36,186 nucleotides of DNA from an uncultured bacterium (lineage in GTDB: Bacteria; Patescibacteriota; Minisyncoccia; Phycocordibacterales; PALSA-1337). Below, one piece after another: positions 7,855-15,204 of this stretch. Where the stretch lies: NCBI GenBank assembly GCA_903900935.1, contig CAIUOX010000042.1, positions 1 to 36,186 of the forward strand, given 5' to 3'. A program made the translations under genes and the position numbers. Under the pieces are notes generated by a model. That model saw only the letters and a program-made list of their open reading frames with translations, did no database searches and was not told where the DNA came from. How positions within the stretch are numbered: the stretch's first letter is position 1; each line of letters begins with the position of its first letter.

Positions 7855-9000
7855 TTAATTAGAAATTTTTCCATATTTGATAAGCCATTCAAGCAATGTA
7901 TTGAGTGTAGTTTCTGCTACGCAGATATGTTTGTCACCACCACCGTAGTATACCAATAGGTTACCGTGTTTTACGACAGCGCCAGAGGCATATATAACAC
8001 CAGCCTTTGAGTCATTTTCATATGACATGATCGGTTCCAAAATCGGTTTTGGTGAACGAAATAGAACAATCGTTGGATCCTTAAAATCAAGAAGCATTGC
8101 ACCAAGCTTGTATTTGTCTGGGTCATTCTTGTCCATCGCATGATAGAGGAGTAGCCATCCTTTTGAAGTTTTGATTGGGGGAGCACCAGCGCCACGCATC
8201 CAATTGTCCCAGTGTGTCTTTCTTCCACCTTTTGGTGATTGACTTAGAATGACATCTGTTGAATATGGATTACTCAGAGAGTCTACATAGTCAATAAGAA
8301 TCTTTGGAGATACGGAATGTAATACAGCAAACTTTCCATTGATCTTTTCTGGGAATATAACCCAATTTTTGTTTATTTGTTTTGACGATGAGATAATTTT
8401 TGGCTTCTTCCAATTCCAGTGATTGTTGCGTAGGTTTTTTTCTGAGATAGAAGTTACACCTATGCGCACAGAGTTCCATCCCTCAAAAGCCGTGTATGTC
8501 ATATATATCGTATCTTCTATTTTTACTGCACGAGGATCTTCACATCCAGCCCAACCACCCCCTGAAGGATGCATAATCGGATCATATGTTAGAGGTCCGT
8601 GGATAGATGAAGGATCAGGCATACCATACCCTTGGCTCGGTTGATATACAGGAAAGCTTGATCGTGAATCTATAGTTTTGCCATCTCGGCTCGATGCGTG
8701 GCCAATGCGAGATATACCATCATCTCCAACTGCGCGATAGAGGAGGTGCACGGTACCTTCATTATCGGTAACTGCTGCCGGGTTGAATGTTCCACCGGAT
8801 TCCCATTCTTGATGCGTACGAGGAGACATAATCGGATTTTGATCATGTCGAGATAGTTTGTGGGCGTTTTTTTCTTTTGATGAGCTATTTCTTTTGAGGA
8901 ATGATCTGTGCCATAGATAAATAATCAAATACATAATAAAAAGTATCGCTATTGCGATAATAGTGTATGTAGGATTGAGAATTATTTTGGTAATGATCAT
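7855..9000 (-). CDS. Membrane-anchored GH130 family glycosidase/phosphorylase
   Basis: The protein has 381 aa. Residues 8-30 form a strong hydrophobic helix ('TYTIIAIAILFIMYLIIYLW') followed by a basic, serine-rich linker and then one GH130 domain: 'NPIMSPRTHQEWE', 'GGTFNPAAV', 'VHLLYRAVGDDG', 'GCEDPRAVKI', 'GWLLLYHAMD', 'GVIYASGAVV' and 'VYYGGGDKHIC'. A membrane anchor is unusual for this mostly cytosolic family. The basic residues after the helix (HRSFLKR) suggest, by the positive-inside rule, that the catalytic domain may face the cytoplasm, but this is not settled. It is the second gene of the cluster, 31 nt after the cupin gene. Confidence 0.85.
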   Translation of the reverse strand: MIITKIILNPTYTIIAIAILFIMYLIIYLWHRSFLKRNSSSKEKNAHKLSRHDQNPIMSPRTHQEWESGGTFNPAAVTDNEGTVHLLYRAVGDDGISRIGHASSRDGKTIDSRSSFPVYQPSQGYGMPDPSSIHGPLTYDPIMHPSGGGWAGCEDPRAVKIEDTIYMTYTAFEGWNSVRIGVTSISEKNLRNNHWNWKKPKIISSSKQINKNWVIFPEKINGKFAVLHSVSPKILIDYVDSLSNPYSTDVILSQSPKGGRKTHWDNWMRGAGAPPIKTSKGWLLLYHAMDKNDPDKYKLGAMLLDFKDPTIVLFRSPKPILEPIMSYENDSKAGVIYASGAVVKHGNLLVYYGGGDKHICVAETTLNTLLEWLIKYGKISN

Positions 9001-9031
9001 GATGCTTATAAAAAAAGTAAATATATAGTTT

Positions 9032-9394
9032 TTAGGTTCTTCCGTAGCGATCTTCTATTCTGGTAATATCCTTTTCGTCAAATATTCCGAATGCAAGCTC
9101 AAGAATAATGAGAGTTGATGATCCTGATTCAAGCCGATGTTTTATGCCTCGTGGTACAAAGCAGTTATCACCTATCTGTAATGGAATTTTTTTATCATCA
9201 ATCGTTGCAAATCCATTTCCAGAGATGATATACCAAAACTCATCACGATTATTGTGAAATTGTAGACTCAGTGTTTCTCCGGGGTTTACATTCAGTATCT
9301 TTACCATTGAAGGATTTTCGTACCCTTTGGTTAGCCACAATTCTGAGCCCCACGGACGTTTGTCACGGTAGTATTTTGGTGCTTGCGTAGACAT
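9032..9394 (-). CDS. Type II mannose-6-phosphate isomerase-like cupin
   Basis: A single-domain cupin of 120 aa corresponding to the C-terminal PMI domain of ManC/AlgA proteins: 'DKRPWGSELWL', 'NVNPGETLSLQFHNNRDEFWYIISG', 'LQIGDNCFVPRGIKHRLES', 'ILELAFG', 'EKDITRIEDRYGR'. The metal ligands (H in LQFH, E in RDEFW, H in GIKH) are present. The family interconverts mannose-6-P and fructose-6-P; stand-alone versions are common but rarely tested. It is the first gene of the cluster; a TATAAT lies about 12 nt upstream of its ATG on the minus strand, giving a leader of about 5 nt. Together with GH130 and the PMM-like protein it would close a route from beta-mannoside to fructose-6-P. Confidence 0.85.
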   Translation of the reverse strand: MSTQAPKYYRDKRPWGSELWLTKGYENPSMVKILNVNPGETLSLQFHNNRDEFWYIISGNGFATIDDKKIPLQIGDNCFVPRGIKHRLESGSSTLIILELAFGIFDEKDITRIEDRYGRT

Positions 9395-9468
9395 TGTAAT
9401 AGTTTAATTATACTACAACTAGAGCATCGTTAGGAGACTATATATATGTGTACAACTCAGCACCCATA

Positions 9469-10176
9469 TTATTCTATTGTCACATGTATATTATGTGATT
9501 CCATGAACATCTTCTGATCCTTTGAAAAAAATTTTTCTGATATATGAAATATTGTATATGTGATGAAAAATGCTGACAATACATCAATTGTGTAGTGAAA
9601 ATGCCCCAATAAGACGATAATTCCAAAAAATAAAGCACTTATAAAGCAGAATATACGCATTGGTATATGTTGCCAAAATACAAGTGCCATCAAAAATGGT
9701 AATCCTGTGTGTCCAGAGAAAAATAGGTCATTGCCTGTGCTAAAAAAGAAAAAATTACTTATTGTATAAGCGGTATGAAATATTCCTGTGCCAGATCCGT
9801 CGATTGGGATTAGATCTGGGAATGGTCCGATATGGGTTAATGTAATAAATATTGAGCGAATAACTATAAATAGCGCAACATTTTTCAGGATGAAAGGAAT
9901 TTTTCGTGGATCATGTATACAAAATCCTGCAATAACTGCCCAGAAGATGATTGGTCCATATACAAAAAATATATCAACATTGATAACAGGTAAATTGCTC
10001 AATATGATATCAGTGACTGAGCTACTTACGCGCTCTTGTGCATAGAGAGCTGCATGATAATTGATGACGAGGCTTCCAGCAAACAATGCAATACTTGAAG
10101 AAAGTGCCAGCAAGAAAGGTGCTTTTGTGGCATGAGTTTTGTATCGAGTTATTATACGTCTAAGGAATGTAATCAT
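9469..10176 (-). CDS. PAP2-like membrane phosphatase/phosphotransferase, sphingomyelin-synthase-like
   Basis: A 235-aa polytopic membrane protein with about six hydrophobic segments. The active-site motifs are 'GNDLFFSGHTGLP' and 'GHFHYTIDVLSAFFITY'. These match the H-H-D triad of the sphingomyelin synthase-like branch of PAP2 (SMS: CGDxxxSGHT and HYTxDV), more closely than classical PAP2 motifs. That branch moves a phospho-headgroup between lipids or hydrolyses lipid phosphates at the membrane surface. The substrate cannot be read from sequence. The gene begins 5 nt after a 54-aa membrane protein gene on the same strand, so they are likely co-expressed. Confidence 0.75.
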   Translation of the reverse strand: MITFLRRIITRYKTHATKAPFLLALSSSIALFAGSLVINYHAALYAQERVSSSVTDIILSNLPVINVDIFFVYGPIIFWAVIAGFCIHDPRKIPFILKNVALFIVIRSIFITLTHIGPFPDLIPIDGSGTGIFHTAYTISNFFFFSTGNDLFFSGHTGLPFLMALVFWQHIPMRIFCFISALFFGIIVLLGHFHYTIDVLSAFFITYTIFHISEKFFSKDQKMFMESHNIHVTIE

Positions 10177-10181
10177 TGGAG

Positions 10182-10346
10182 TTAGTGAGATATTTTGAAT
10201 CCGAGAATAATGCCAGCAATGCCACCGATTGTGCTGAATATGATAGAAGACATAGAAAACATACTATCACCCCAGAGTAGGGGTATAAATCCTCCGATGG
10301 TAGACCCAATGAACATACCAATCCAAATAAAGGGGCGCGAATTCAT
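10182..10346 (-). CDS. Small glycine-rich membrane protein (54 aa)
   Basis: This gene is not in the ORF track. Translation from the ATG at 10346 gives MNSRPFIWIGMFIGSTIGGF..., ending 'GIAGIILGFKISH' and TAA. It has two short hydrophobic segments with glycine-rich GxxxG-like spacing and a central 'PLLWGDS' turn, predicting a helical hairpin. The promoter is clear: TATACT on the minus strand (10354-10359) ends 7 nt before the ATG. The next gene, the PAP2-like protein, starts 5 nt later. I recall similar small proteins in Parcubacteria but know no function. The opposite-strand ORF starting at 10195 is spurious in its first part. Confidence 0.72.
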   Translation of the reverse strand: MNSRPFIWIGMFIGSTIGGFIPLLWGDSMFSMSSIIFSTIGGIAGIILGFKISH

Positions 10347-10353
10347 GCACAAA

Positions 10354-10359
10354 AGTATA
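10354..10359 (-). promoter_or_regulatory. -10 box of leaderless promoter for the 54-aa gene
   Basis: TATACT on the minus strand with 7 nt to the ATG at 10346. It supports the reality of the small gene and of the downstream PAP2 transcript. Confidence 0.6.
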
Positions 10360-10393
10360 ACATTAAATAGTTATATGTGTGTATTCATATTGG

Positions 10394-10402
10394 CTATCCA
10401 CA
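10394..10402 (+). promoter_or_regulatory. DnaA-box-like 9-mer (8 of 9)
   Basis: CTATCCACA differs at one position from the DnaA box TTATCCACA. It lies between two divergent leaderless promoters, 29 nt before the TATAAT at 10432. Occupancy is speculative. Confidence 0.25.
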
Positions 10403-10431
10403 GAATAGAAATACATTGCGATAGTTTGTTG

Positions 10432-10437
10432 TATAAT
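10432..10437 (+). promoter_or_regulatory. -10 box of leaderless promoter for the 63-aa gene
   Basis: Perfect TATAAT with exactly 6 nt to the ATG at 10444, which puts the predicted +1 on the A of ATG. Confidence 0.7.
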
Positions 10438-10443
10438 GTTCGT

Positions 10444-10635
10444 ATGGATATACAATATAATTCAGACAGTAGTTATCAGAGACCTCAGTACAGCTCTCCT
10501 CAGAGCAAGTCAGCTCTCGTCAGTTTTTTGATGAAGAAGGGTGTAGCAAAAACTGAAGGACAAGCGAATATTATTTTGATTACTTTTATTGTTGTTGGTT
10601 TCGCTATAACTATACATACGATCTTTTTTCGATAA
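10444..10635 (+). CDS. Small single-pass membrane protein (63 aa)
   Basis: The real gene is the 3' part of the 146-aa track ORF. Its start is the ATG at 10444, directly after a TATAAT at leaderless distance. The product starts MDIQYNSDSSYQ, has a Ser/Gln/Pro-rich polar N-terminus, a basic amphipathic segment ('SFLMKKGVAKTEGQ') and one C-terminal membrane helix ('NIILITFIVVGFAITIHTIFF'), so it looks tail-anchored. No family recognised. It is divergent from the 54-aa/PAP2 pair and 66 nt upstream of rnr. Confidence 0.7.
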   Translation: MDIQYNSDSSYQRPQYSSPQSKSALVSFLMKKGVAKTEGQANIILITFIVVGFAITIHTIFFR

Positions 10636-10664
10636 TAAGACCTTAGGTATATACTAGGATTTTA

Positions 10665-10693
10665 TTGTTATATATTACTATATATGGTATAGT
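10665..10693 (+). promoter_or_regulatory. Promoter of rnr
   Basis: TTGTTA (10665-10670), a 17-nt spacer and TATAGT (10688-10693), then 8 nt to the ATG at 10702. It is one of the few promoters here with both boxes. Confidence 0.6.
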
Positions 10694-10701
10694 TTTTGCT
10701 C

Positions 10702-12753
10702 ATGCAGAAAAAACAATACACTAAACATGTGGCCACAAAAGGTCAATCTCAAAAGTCATTGCAGACAAGTATTATAGGGATTATATCAACAACACAGAAG
10801 GGTGCTGGATATATAGACAATGAAGATCCAAAGAAAAATTCTATATATATAGAACAAGGTACTCTGAATACTGCTTTGAATGGCGATACGGTTGAAATTT
10901 TGGTTTCTAAGAAAGTTGTGCGAGGTGTCAAGCAAGAAGTTGGTGTTGTTACCAAGGTTATTTCTCGCGCCAAGGATACATTTGTTGGTACTGCAGATGT
11001 AGCAAAAGGATCATGCACGATCATTCCAGATGATAGAAAGATGTACGTTAGTATTATTATTCCGATATCTGAAGCAAAGCATATTAAAAAAAATGATAAA
11101 GTCTTGGTTAAGTTGCTTCCATGGATGGATGCTGGCAAGAATCCGATAGGTAAGGTTATACGTGTACTCGGGCAGAAGGGTGTGAATGACGTAGAGATGG
11201 AATCAATCATTCTTGAAAAAGGATTTGAGGTTGGTTTTTCAAAAGCAGTAGAGCATGAAGCTGAAGCTATTGAGAAACACAAAGAAATTTCAATAGAAGA
11301 GATTGCGAAACGTAGAGATATGCGCAAGAAGCAGACATTTACTATTGATCCATTTGATGCAAAAGATTTTGATGATGCTATTTCATTCAAGCAATTGTCT
11401 GAGGATCTCTATGAAATCGGTGTACACATAGCTGATGTATCTTATTATGTACGTGAAGGAACTGCTCTCGACAAAGAGGCAGTCAAGCGTGGTTGCTCAG
11501 TTTATCTCGTTGACCGTACGATTCCTATGTTACCAGAGGTTCTTTCGAATGATGTGTGTAGTTTGAATCCTCATGAAGACAAATTAAGTTTCTCGGCTAT
11601 ATTCACACTCGACAAACGAGGCAAGGTTCACTCTCGCTGGTTTGGTCGTACAGTCATGAATTCAACCCACCGTTTTACCTATGAAACAGCTCAAGCAGTT
11701 ATAGACGGCAATTCTAATGCGATTGTTGCATATTCAAGTGGAACACAGACGGTCGCATCTGCTGATGCTGGTATGCAATATCATAATCAGTTAGTAACTT
11801 TAAATGAGATTGCAAAGCATTTACAAAAAGAGAAATTTTCGAAAGGAGCTATAGAATTTGAGCAAGAAGAAATCAAGTTTCGTCTTGATGAAAAGGGTCA
11901 TCCAATCGGCGTGTATCGCAAAGACCGTCTAGATACGCACAAGCTTGTGGAGGAATATATGTTACTTGCCAATCGTGAAGTTGGTAAATATATATATGAC
12001 TCTATACAAAAAAAGGGCAAGCGTGATACGGGTTCGATATATCGTATTCATGATATGCCTGATAAAGACAAGATTTTAAATTTGGCAACTTTCGTCAAAG
12101 CACTAGGCTATAATCTCCAAAACAAAGATGGGGAAGTCACTGCATATGCCTTGAATCATCTCTTGAAACAAATAGATGGTACACAGCATGAGTCTCTGAT
12201 TCGTACAGCTACGATTCGTTCAATGCAAAAAGCCATTTATTCTACAAAGAATATTGGCCACTTTGGTTTGGCATTTGAATTTTATACACACTTTACTTCA
12301 CCAATCCGTCGCTATCCAGATCTTCTAATACATCGTGTGCTTGCAAAGCATTTAGATAACGAGCCATTTGGTGACAAAGAGATAACTATACTCCAACATA
12401 TTGCCGAAAGTTCTACGCGTCGTGAAATCAGTGCTACTGAAGCTGAACGTGCTTCCAAGAAGCTCAAGCAAGTTGAATATATGAGCTCTCGTATCGGTCA
12501 GATATTTACTGGAACAATTTCGGGTGTTACGCAGTATGGTATATATGTTGAAGAAAATGAGACAAAATCTGAAGGCATGATTGCTATACGCAATATTGGG
12601 TCTGATTATTATGTCTTTGATCAAAAAACATATTCTATTATTGGAGAAAAAACAGGCGAGCGATTTACGCTCGGTGATCAGATTTTATTCAAGGTAATGT
12701 CTGCTGATCTTGATAAGAAAATACTCGACTTTGCATTGGTGAGAAATAAGTAG
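10702..12753 (+). CDS. rnr: Ribonuclease R (RNB family 3'-5' exoribonuclease)
   Basis: About 683 aa with the RNase II/R order: N-terminal cold-shock-like domains ('GAGYIDNEDPKKNSIYIEQG', 'GTADVAKGSCTIIPDDRK'), the RNB catalytic domain from about residue 210 with the metal-binding signature 'TIDPFDAKDFDDAISF', then 'HFGLAFEFYTHFTSPIRRYPDLLIHR', and a C-terminal S1 domain ('IFTGTISGVTQYGIYVE'). It degrades structured RNA in the cytosol, including rRNA and mRNA fragments. The catalytic aspartates are intact. The track start is a TTG at 10696; the ATG at 10702 is preferred because it sits 8 nt after a TATAGT. It lacks the basic C-terminal tail of E. coli RNase R. Confidence 0.93.
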   Translation: MQKKQYTKHVATKGQSQKSLQTSIIGIISTTQKGAGYIDNEDPKKNSIYIEQGTLNTALNGDTVEILVSKKVVRGVKQEVGVVTKVISRAKDTFVGTADVAKGSCTIIPDDRKMYVSIIIPISEAKHIKKNDKVLVKLLPWMDAGKNPIGKVIRVLGQKGVNDVEMESIILEKGFEVGFSKAVEHEAEAIEKHKEISIEEIAKRRDMRKKQTFTIDPFDAKDFDDAISFKQLSEDLYEIGVHIADVSYYVREGTALDKEAVKRGCSVYLVDRTIPMLPEVLSNDVCSLNPHEDKLSFSAIFTLDKRGKVHSRWFGRTVMNSTHRFTYETAQAVIDGNSNAIVAYSSGTQTVASADAGMQYHNQLVTLNEIAKHLQKEKFSKGAIEFEQEEIKFRLDEKGHPIGVYRKDRLDTHKLVEEYMLLANREVGKYIYDSIQKKGKRDTGSIYRIHDMPDKDKILNLATFVKALGYNLQNKDGEVTAYALNHLLKQIDGTQHESLIRTATIRSMQKAIYSTKNIGHFGLAFEFYTHFTSPIRRYPDLLIHRVLAKHLDNEPFGDKEITILQHIAESSTRREISATEAERASKKLKQVEYMSSRIGQIFTGTISGVTQYGIYVEENETKSEGMIAIRNIGSDYYVFDQKTYSIIGEKTGERFTLGDQILFKVMSADLDKKILDFALVRNK

Positions 12754-12767
12754 GTTGATATTGCGTG

Positions 12768-13262
12768 CTATTTCTTTTGAGATGCATTGATCTCTTTTTC
12801 TGCTTGTTCGGCTAATTCAAGAAATTGTCCAATTTCAAGGAGGCTCATCTTTCTTGGTTTGTAATCTTTGATACAAAATACCCCTACAGTAATAGTAGAA
12901 TTTTTCTTGTAAAGTGATTTTCCTGCATAAAATCGAATGCCTTTGTTCGTGACATATGGATTGTCTTTGAAGTCATCATTTTTGAGTGTATCCTCAATAA
13001 TGAGAACGTTTTCGTGCGTAAGTGCATGACCACAGAATGAAATATCTCGCGGGCCTTCTGGCTCATCTATGCCTTGCTTTGACTTGTACCATTCACGATC
13101 TTTGTCAATTATGGTTATAGTAGAAATTGGCACATCGAATAATTCGGTAGCTTTTCTGGTGATACGATCAAATCGTTCTTCATTTGGTGTATCCAAAATA
13201 TTTAGACCAATAACAGCGCATATTCTATCTTTTTCATCTTTTGGTATGGGAGCGTAATGCAT
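12768..13262 (-). CDS. Stand-alone GAF domain protein
   Basis: The 164 aa cover a single GAF domain: 'FDRITRKATELFDVPISTITIID' (first helix and strand), 'REWYKSKQGI', the loop 'RDISFCGHAL', then 'LIIEDTLKNDDFKDNPYV' and 'IRFYAGKSLY...ITVGVFCIKD'. No output domain (kinase, GGDEF or HTH) is attached. GAF domains bind small ligands such as cyclic nucleotides or act as redox sensors; the Cys in 'SFCGHA' is common in this subgroup. It is convergent with rnr (14 nt apart). A TTATAT 6 nt before its ATG could be a leaderless -10. The ligand is unknown. Confidence 0.82.
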   Translation of the reverse strand: MHYAPIPKDEKDRICAVIGLNILDTPNEERFDRITRKATELFDVPISTITIIDKDREWYKSKQGIDEPEGPRDISFCGHALTHENVLIIEDTLKNDDFKDNPYVTNKGIRFYAGKSLYKKNSTITVGVFCIKDYKPRKMSLLEIGQFLELAEQAEKEINASQKK

Positions 13263-13379
13263 GATCGTATATAATGATTACTTTTTGTATATCTTAGTCT
13301 TTATTGTATCACAATTTATTGCCATACAAAGAATAGTTCTGTGTATTATTAAACCTCCAATTTAAGCCACATATAGTGG

Positions 13380-13385
13380 TATACT
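13380..13385 (+). promoter_or_regulatory. -10 box of leaderless promoter for the 40-aa gene
   Basis: TATACT with exactly 6 nt to the ATG at 13392. Confidence 0.6.
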
Positions 13386-13391
13386 GTATTT

Positions 13392-13514
13392 ATGCAATCA
13401 ACAATGCAATCATTACTCGTGATTATCTTTATCATCGGTATCATCTATTTCAATTCTGGATCCAAGAAGAAGGATGATAAGAAGGGTGGCAAAGACGACA
13501 ATAAGAAAAAATAA
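13392..13514 (+). CDS. Small membrane protein with lysine/aspartate tail (40 aa)
   Basis: This gene is too short for the ORF track. The ATG at 13392 opens MQSTMQSLLVIIFIIGIIYF, one membrane helix, followed by the highly charged tail 'SKKKDDKKGGKDDNKKK' and TAA. A TATACT ends 6 nt upstream, the same geometry as neighbouring genes, which is the main reason to call it. Small helix-plus-charged-tail proteins can modulate membrane enzymes, but nothing identifies a partner. It lies in a gap between the GAF gene and an unknown 91-aa gene, both on the minus strand. Confidence 0.6.
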   Translation: MQSTMQSLLVIIFIIGIIYFNSGSKKKDDKKGGKDDNKKK

Positions 13515-13552
13515 GTACTACAATACTAATTGTTTTTGGATGGTCGTTGTGT

Positions 13553-13828
13553 TTATTTGAGCTGTCGTTCGATGAGGTCTGATATTTCTTTTGCTTCAGC
13601 TTTCAATTCGATCTTTGATTTGTTTTGAGTTTTCCATTCAAGATATTGACGCATTCTATTCATAATACCTCGTCCAATTTCTTGGTCGGTGATTTTCTCC
13701 ATGACTTCTAGTGGCAGATTGTGTACGTTAAAGATGTCATTATCAAGTATTGTTTGATCTGCTTCTGAAAGACCTTTAAAAAAGTCTTCTAATGAATGTT
13801 CTTGTTTTGGTTTTTCGAAGTTTGACAT
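13553..13828 (-). CDS. Hypothetical small helical protein (91 aa)
   Basis: The likely start is the ATG at 13828 (MSNFEKPKQEHSLEDFFKGL), not the 13885 start of the track, whose extra residues are an unlikely hydrophobic extension. The product is soluble, acidic-to-basic and predicted mostly helical, with 'TDQEIGRGIMNRMRQYLEWKTQNKSKIELKAEAKEISDLIERQ' giving a long C-terminal amphipathic or coiled-coil helix. A TATAAT on the minus strand lies 15 nt upstream, giving a leader of about 8 nt. No family recognised. It is divergent from tyrS. Confidence 0.6.
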   Translation of the reverse strand: MSNFEKPKQEHSLEDFFKGLSEADQTILDNDIFNVHNLPLEVMEKITDQEIGRGIMNRMRQYLEWKTQNKSKIELKAEAKEISDLIERQLK

Positions 13829-13936
13829 AAGTATTGATTGATTATTATATGATAAGTATAGCGCATATATTAAAAAGTGTGCCATGGCTAATAATGGTTG
13901 TTGAATGTTGATATTTTCTTTTATTCGAAATCACGC

Positions 13937-13942
13937 TAGTAT
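13937..13942 (+). promoter_or_regulatory. -10 box of leaderless tyrS promoter
   Basis: TAGTAT with exactly 6 nt to the ATG at 13949. Confidence 0.5.
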
Positions 13943-13948
13943 TGAGAC

Positions 13949-15160
13949 ATGAAAGTTATAACAGATACAAAGCGTATTGAAGAGATATTTATTCGTGGAA
14001 CTGTCGTAGATATTTTACCCACCAAAGTAGAGTTGATGAAGCGACTCACTTCAGGAGAGCGCCTACGAATGTATATTGGTTTCGATCCGACTTCTACAGC
14101 ACTTCATTTGGGACATGCAAAAAATATCATGTTCGCTGAAGAGCTTCGTCAGCTTGGGCATGAAATTATTATTTTATTTGGCGATTTCACTGCACAGATT
14201 GGTGATCCTAGTGATAAGACTGCTACAAGAAAACAACTTACTTCAGAAGATGTCAAAAAAAATATCACTGGCTGGATGTCTCAAGTCAAACCACTACTCA
14301 ATTTCGCTGATACAGAAAATCCACCACTTATAAAATACAATTCAGAATGGCTTTCAAAGCTTTCTTTTATCGATGTTGTTAATCTCGCATCAAATTTTAC
14401 GGTCCAGCAGATGCTTGAGCGCGACATGTTTTCCAAACGTCTCAAGGAAAATATTCCTATTCATCTCCATGAATTTATGTATCCACTTATGCAAGGATAT
14501 GACAGTGTTGCTATGGATGTTGACATAGAGATATGTGGCACGGATCAAACATTCAACGCCCTTGCTGGCAGGACACTACTCAAGCGCCTCAAAAATAAAG
14601 ACAAACTTATTATCACATTGAATCTTACAGCAAATCCAAAAACGGGTGAGCTTATGTCCAAGAGCAATGGTACTGGTGTATTTATAGATCAGCCAGCCAA
14701 TAGTTTATTTGGTGCAATCATGTCTCTACCTGATCCAATGATAGAACCACTATTTATCAATTGCACACGCATTCCTCTTGCGAAAAAAGAATCTTTCTTA
14801 GCTGAAGGTCCTCGCAATTCGAAAGCACGATTGGCATTTGATATTGTACAGCGTTTCCATGGTGAAGTAGTTGCACACAGCGCCGAAGAAGCATTTGAAA
14901 AGACATTTGCAAAAGGTGGCATTCCTGAAGATATCCAAGAGATACAACTTGCAAAGGGTGAGACTATTGTAGAGGCTCTCATCAAAGCCGGCATTGTTGA
15001 ATCAAAAACTGAGTGGCGTAGATTGATATTGGATGGTGCTGTCAAGAATGATCCTGCATGCGCAGGTGGGGATAGTAAAATAACTGATCCAAATTTTATG
15101 CCTACTGAAAATATTATTCTCAAAGTAGGAAAGCGTAGGTTTGTGAAGATTATAAAATAA
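13949..15160 (+). CDS. tyrS: Tyrosyl-tRNA synthetase
   Basis: A class I synthetase of 403 aa that charges tRNA(Tyr). The HIGH-type motif is 'GFDPTSTALHLGHAKN' (about residue 44), the tyrosine-site region includes 'ILFGDFTAQIGDPS' and 'LMQGYDSVAMDVDIEICGTDQTFN', the KMSKS motif appears as 'ELMSKSNG' (about residue 232), and a C-terminal S4-like RNA-binding domain ('IVEALIKAGIVESKTEWRRLILDGAVKND') follows. The D.D.E.GG.DQ pattern reads 'DVDIEICGTDQ', with Cys in place of the first Gly. The length and S4 domain fit the bacterial TyrRS form. Confidence 0.94.
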   Translation: MKVITDTKRIEEIFIRGTVVDILPTKVELMKRLTSGERLRMYIGFDPTSTALHLGHAKNIMFAEELRQLGHEIIILFGDFTAQIGDPSDKTATRKQLTSEDVKKNITGWMSQVKPLLNFADTENPPLIKYNSEWLSKLSFIDVVNLASNFTVQQMLERDMFSKRLKENIPIHLHEFMYPLMQGYDSVAMDVDIEICGTDQTFNALAGRTLLKRLKNKDKLIITLNLTANPKTGELMSKSNGTGVFIDQPANSLFGAIMSLPDPMIEPLFINCTRIPLAKKESFLAEGPRNSKARLAFDIVQRFHGEVVAHSAEEAFEKTFAKGGIPEDIQEIQLAKGETIVEALIKAGIVESKTEWRRLILDGAVKNDPACAGGDSKITDPNFMPTENIILKVGKRRFVKIIK

Positions 15161-15204
15161 GTGCTCCAAAATCAGCTCAGGAGGTGCTGTATTTTTAATC
15201 TCAC

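Noticed and set aside
15161-15204. Possible bidirectional terminator between tyrS and comF
   Set aside because: Only a 4-bp CAGC/GCTG stem before a T-run; too weak to call.
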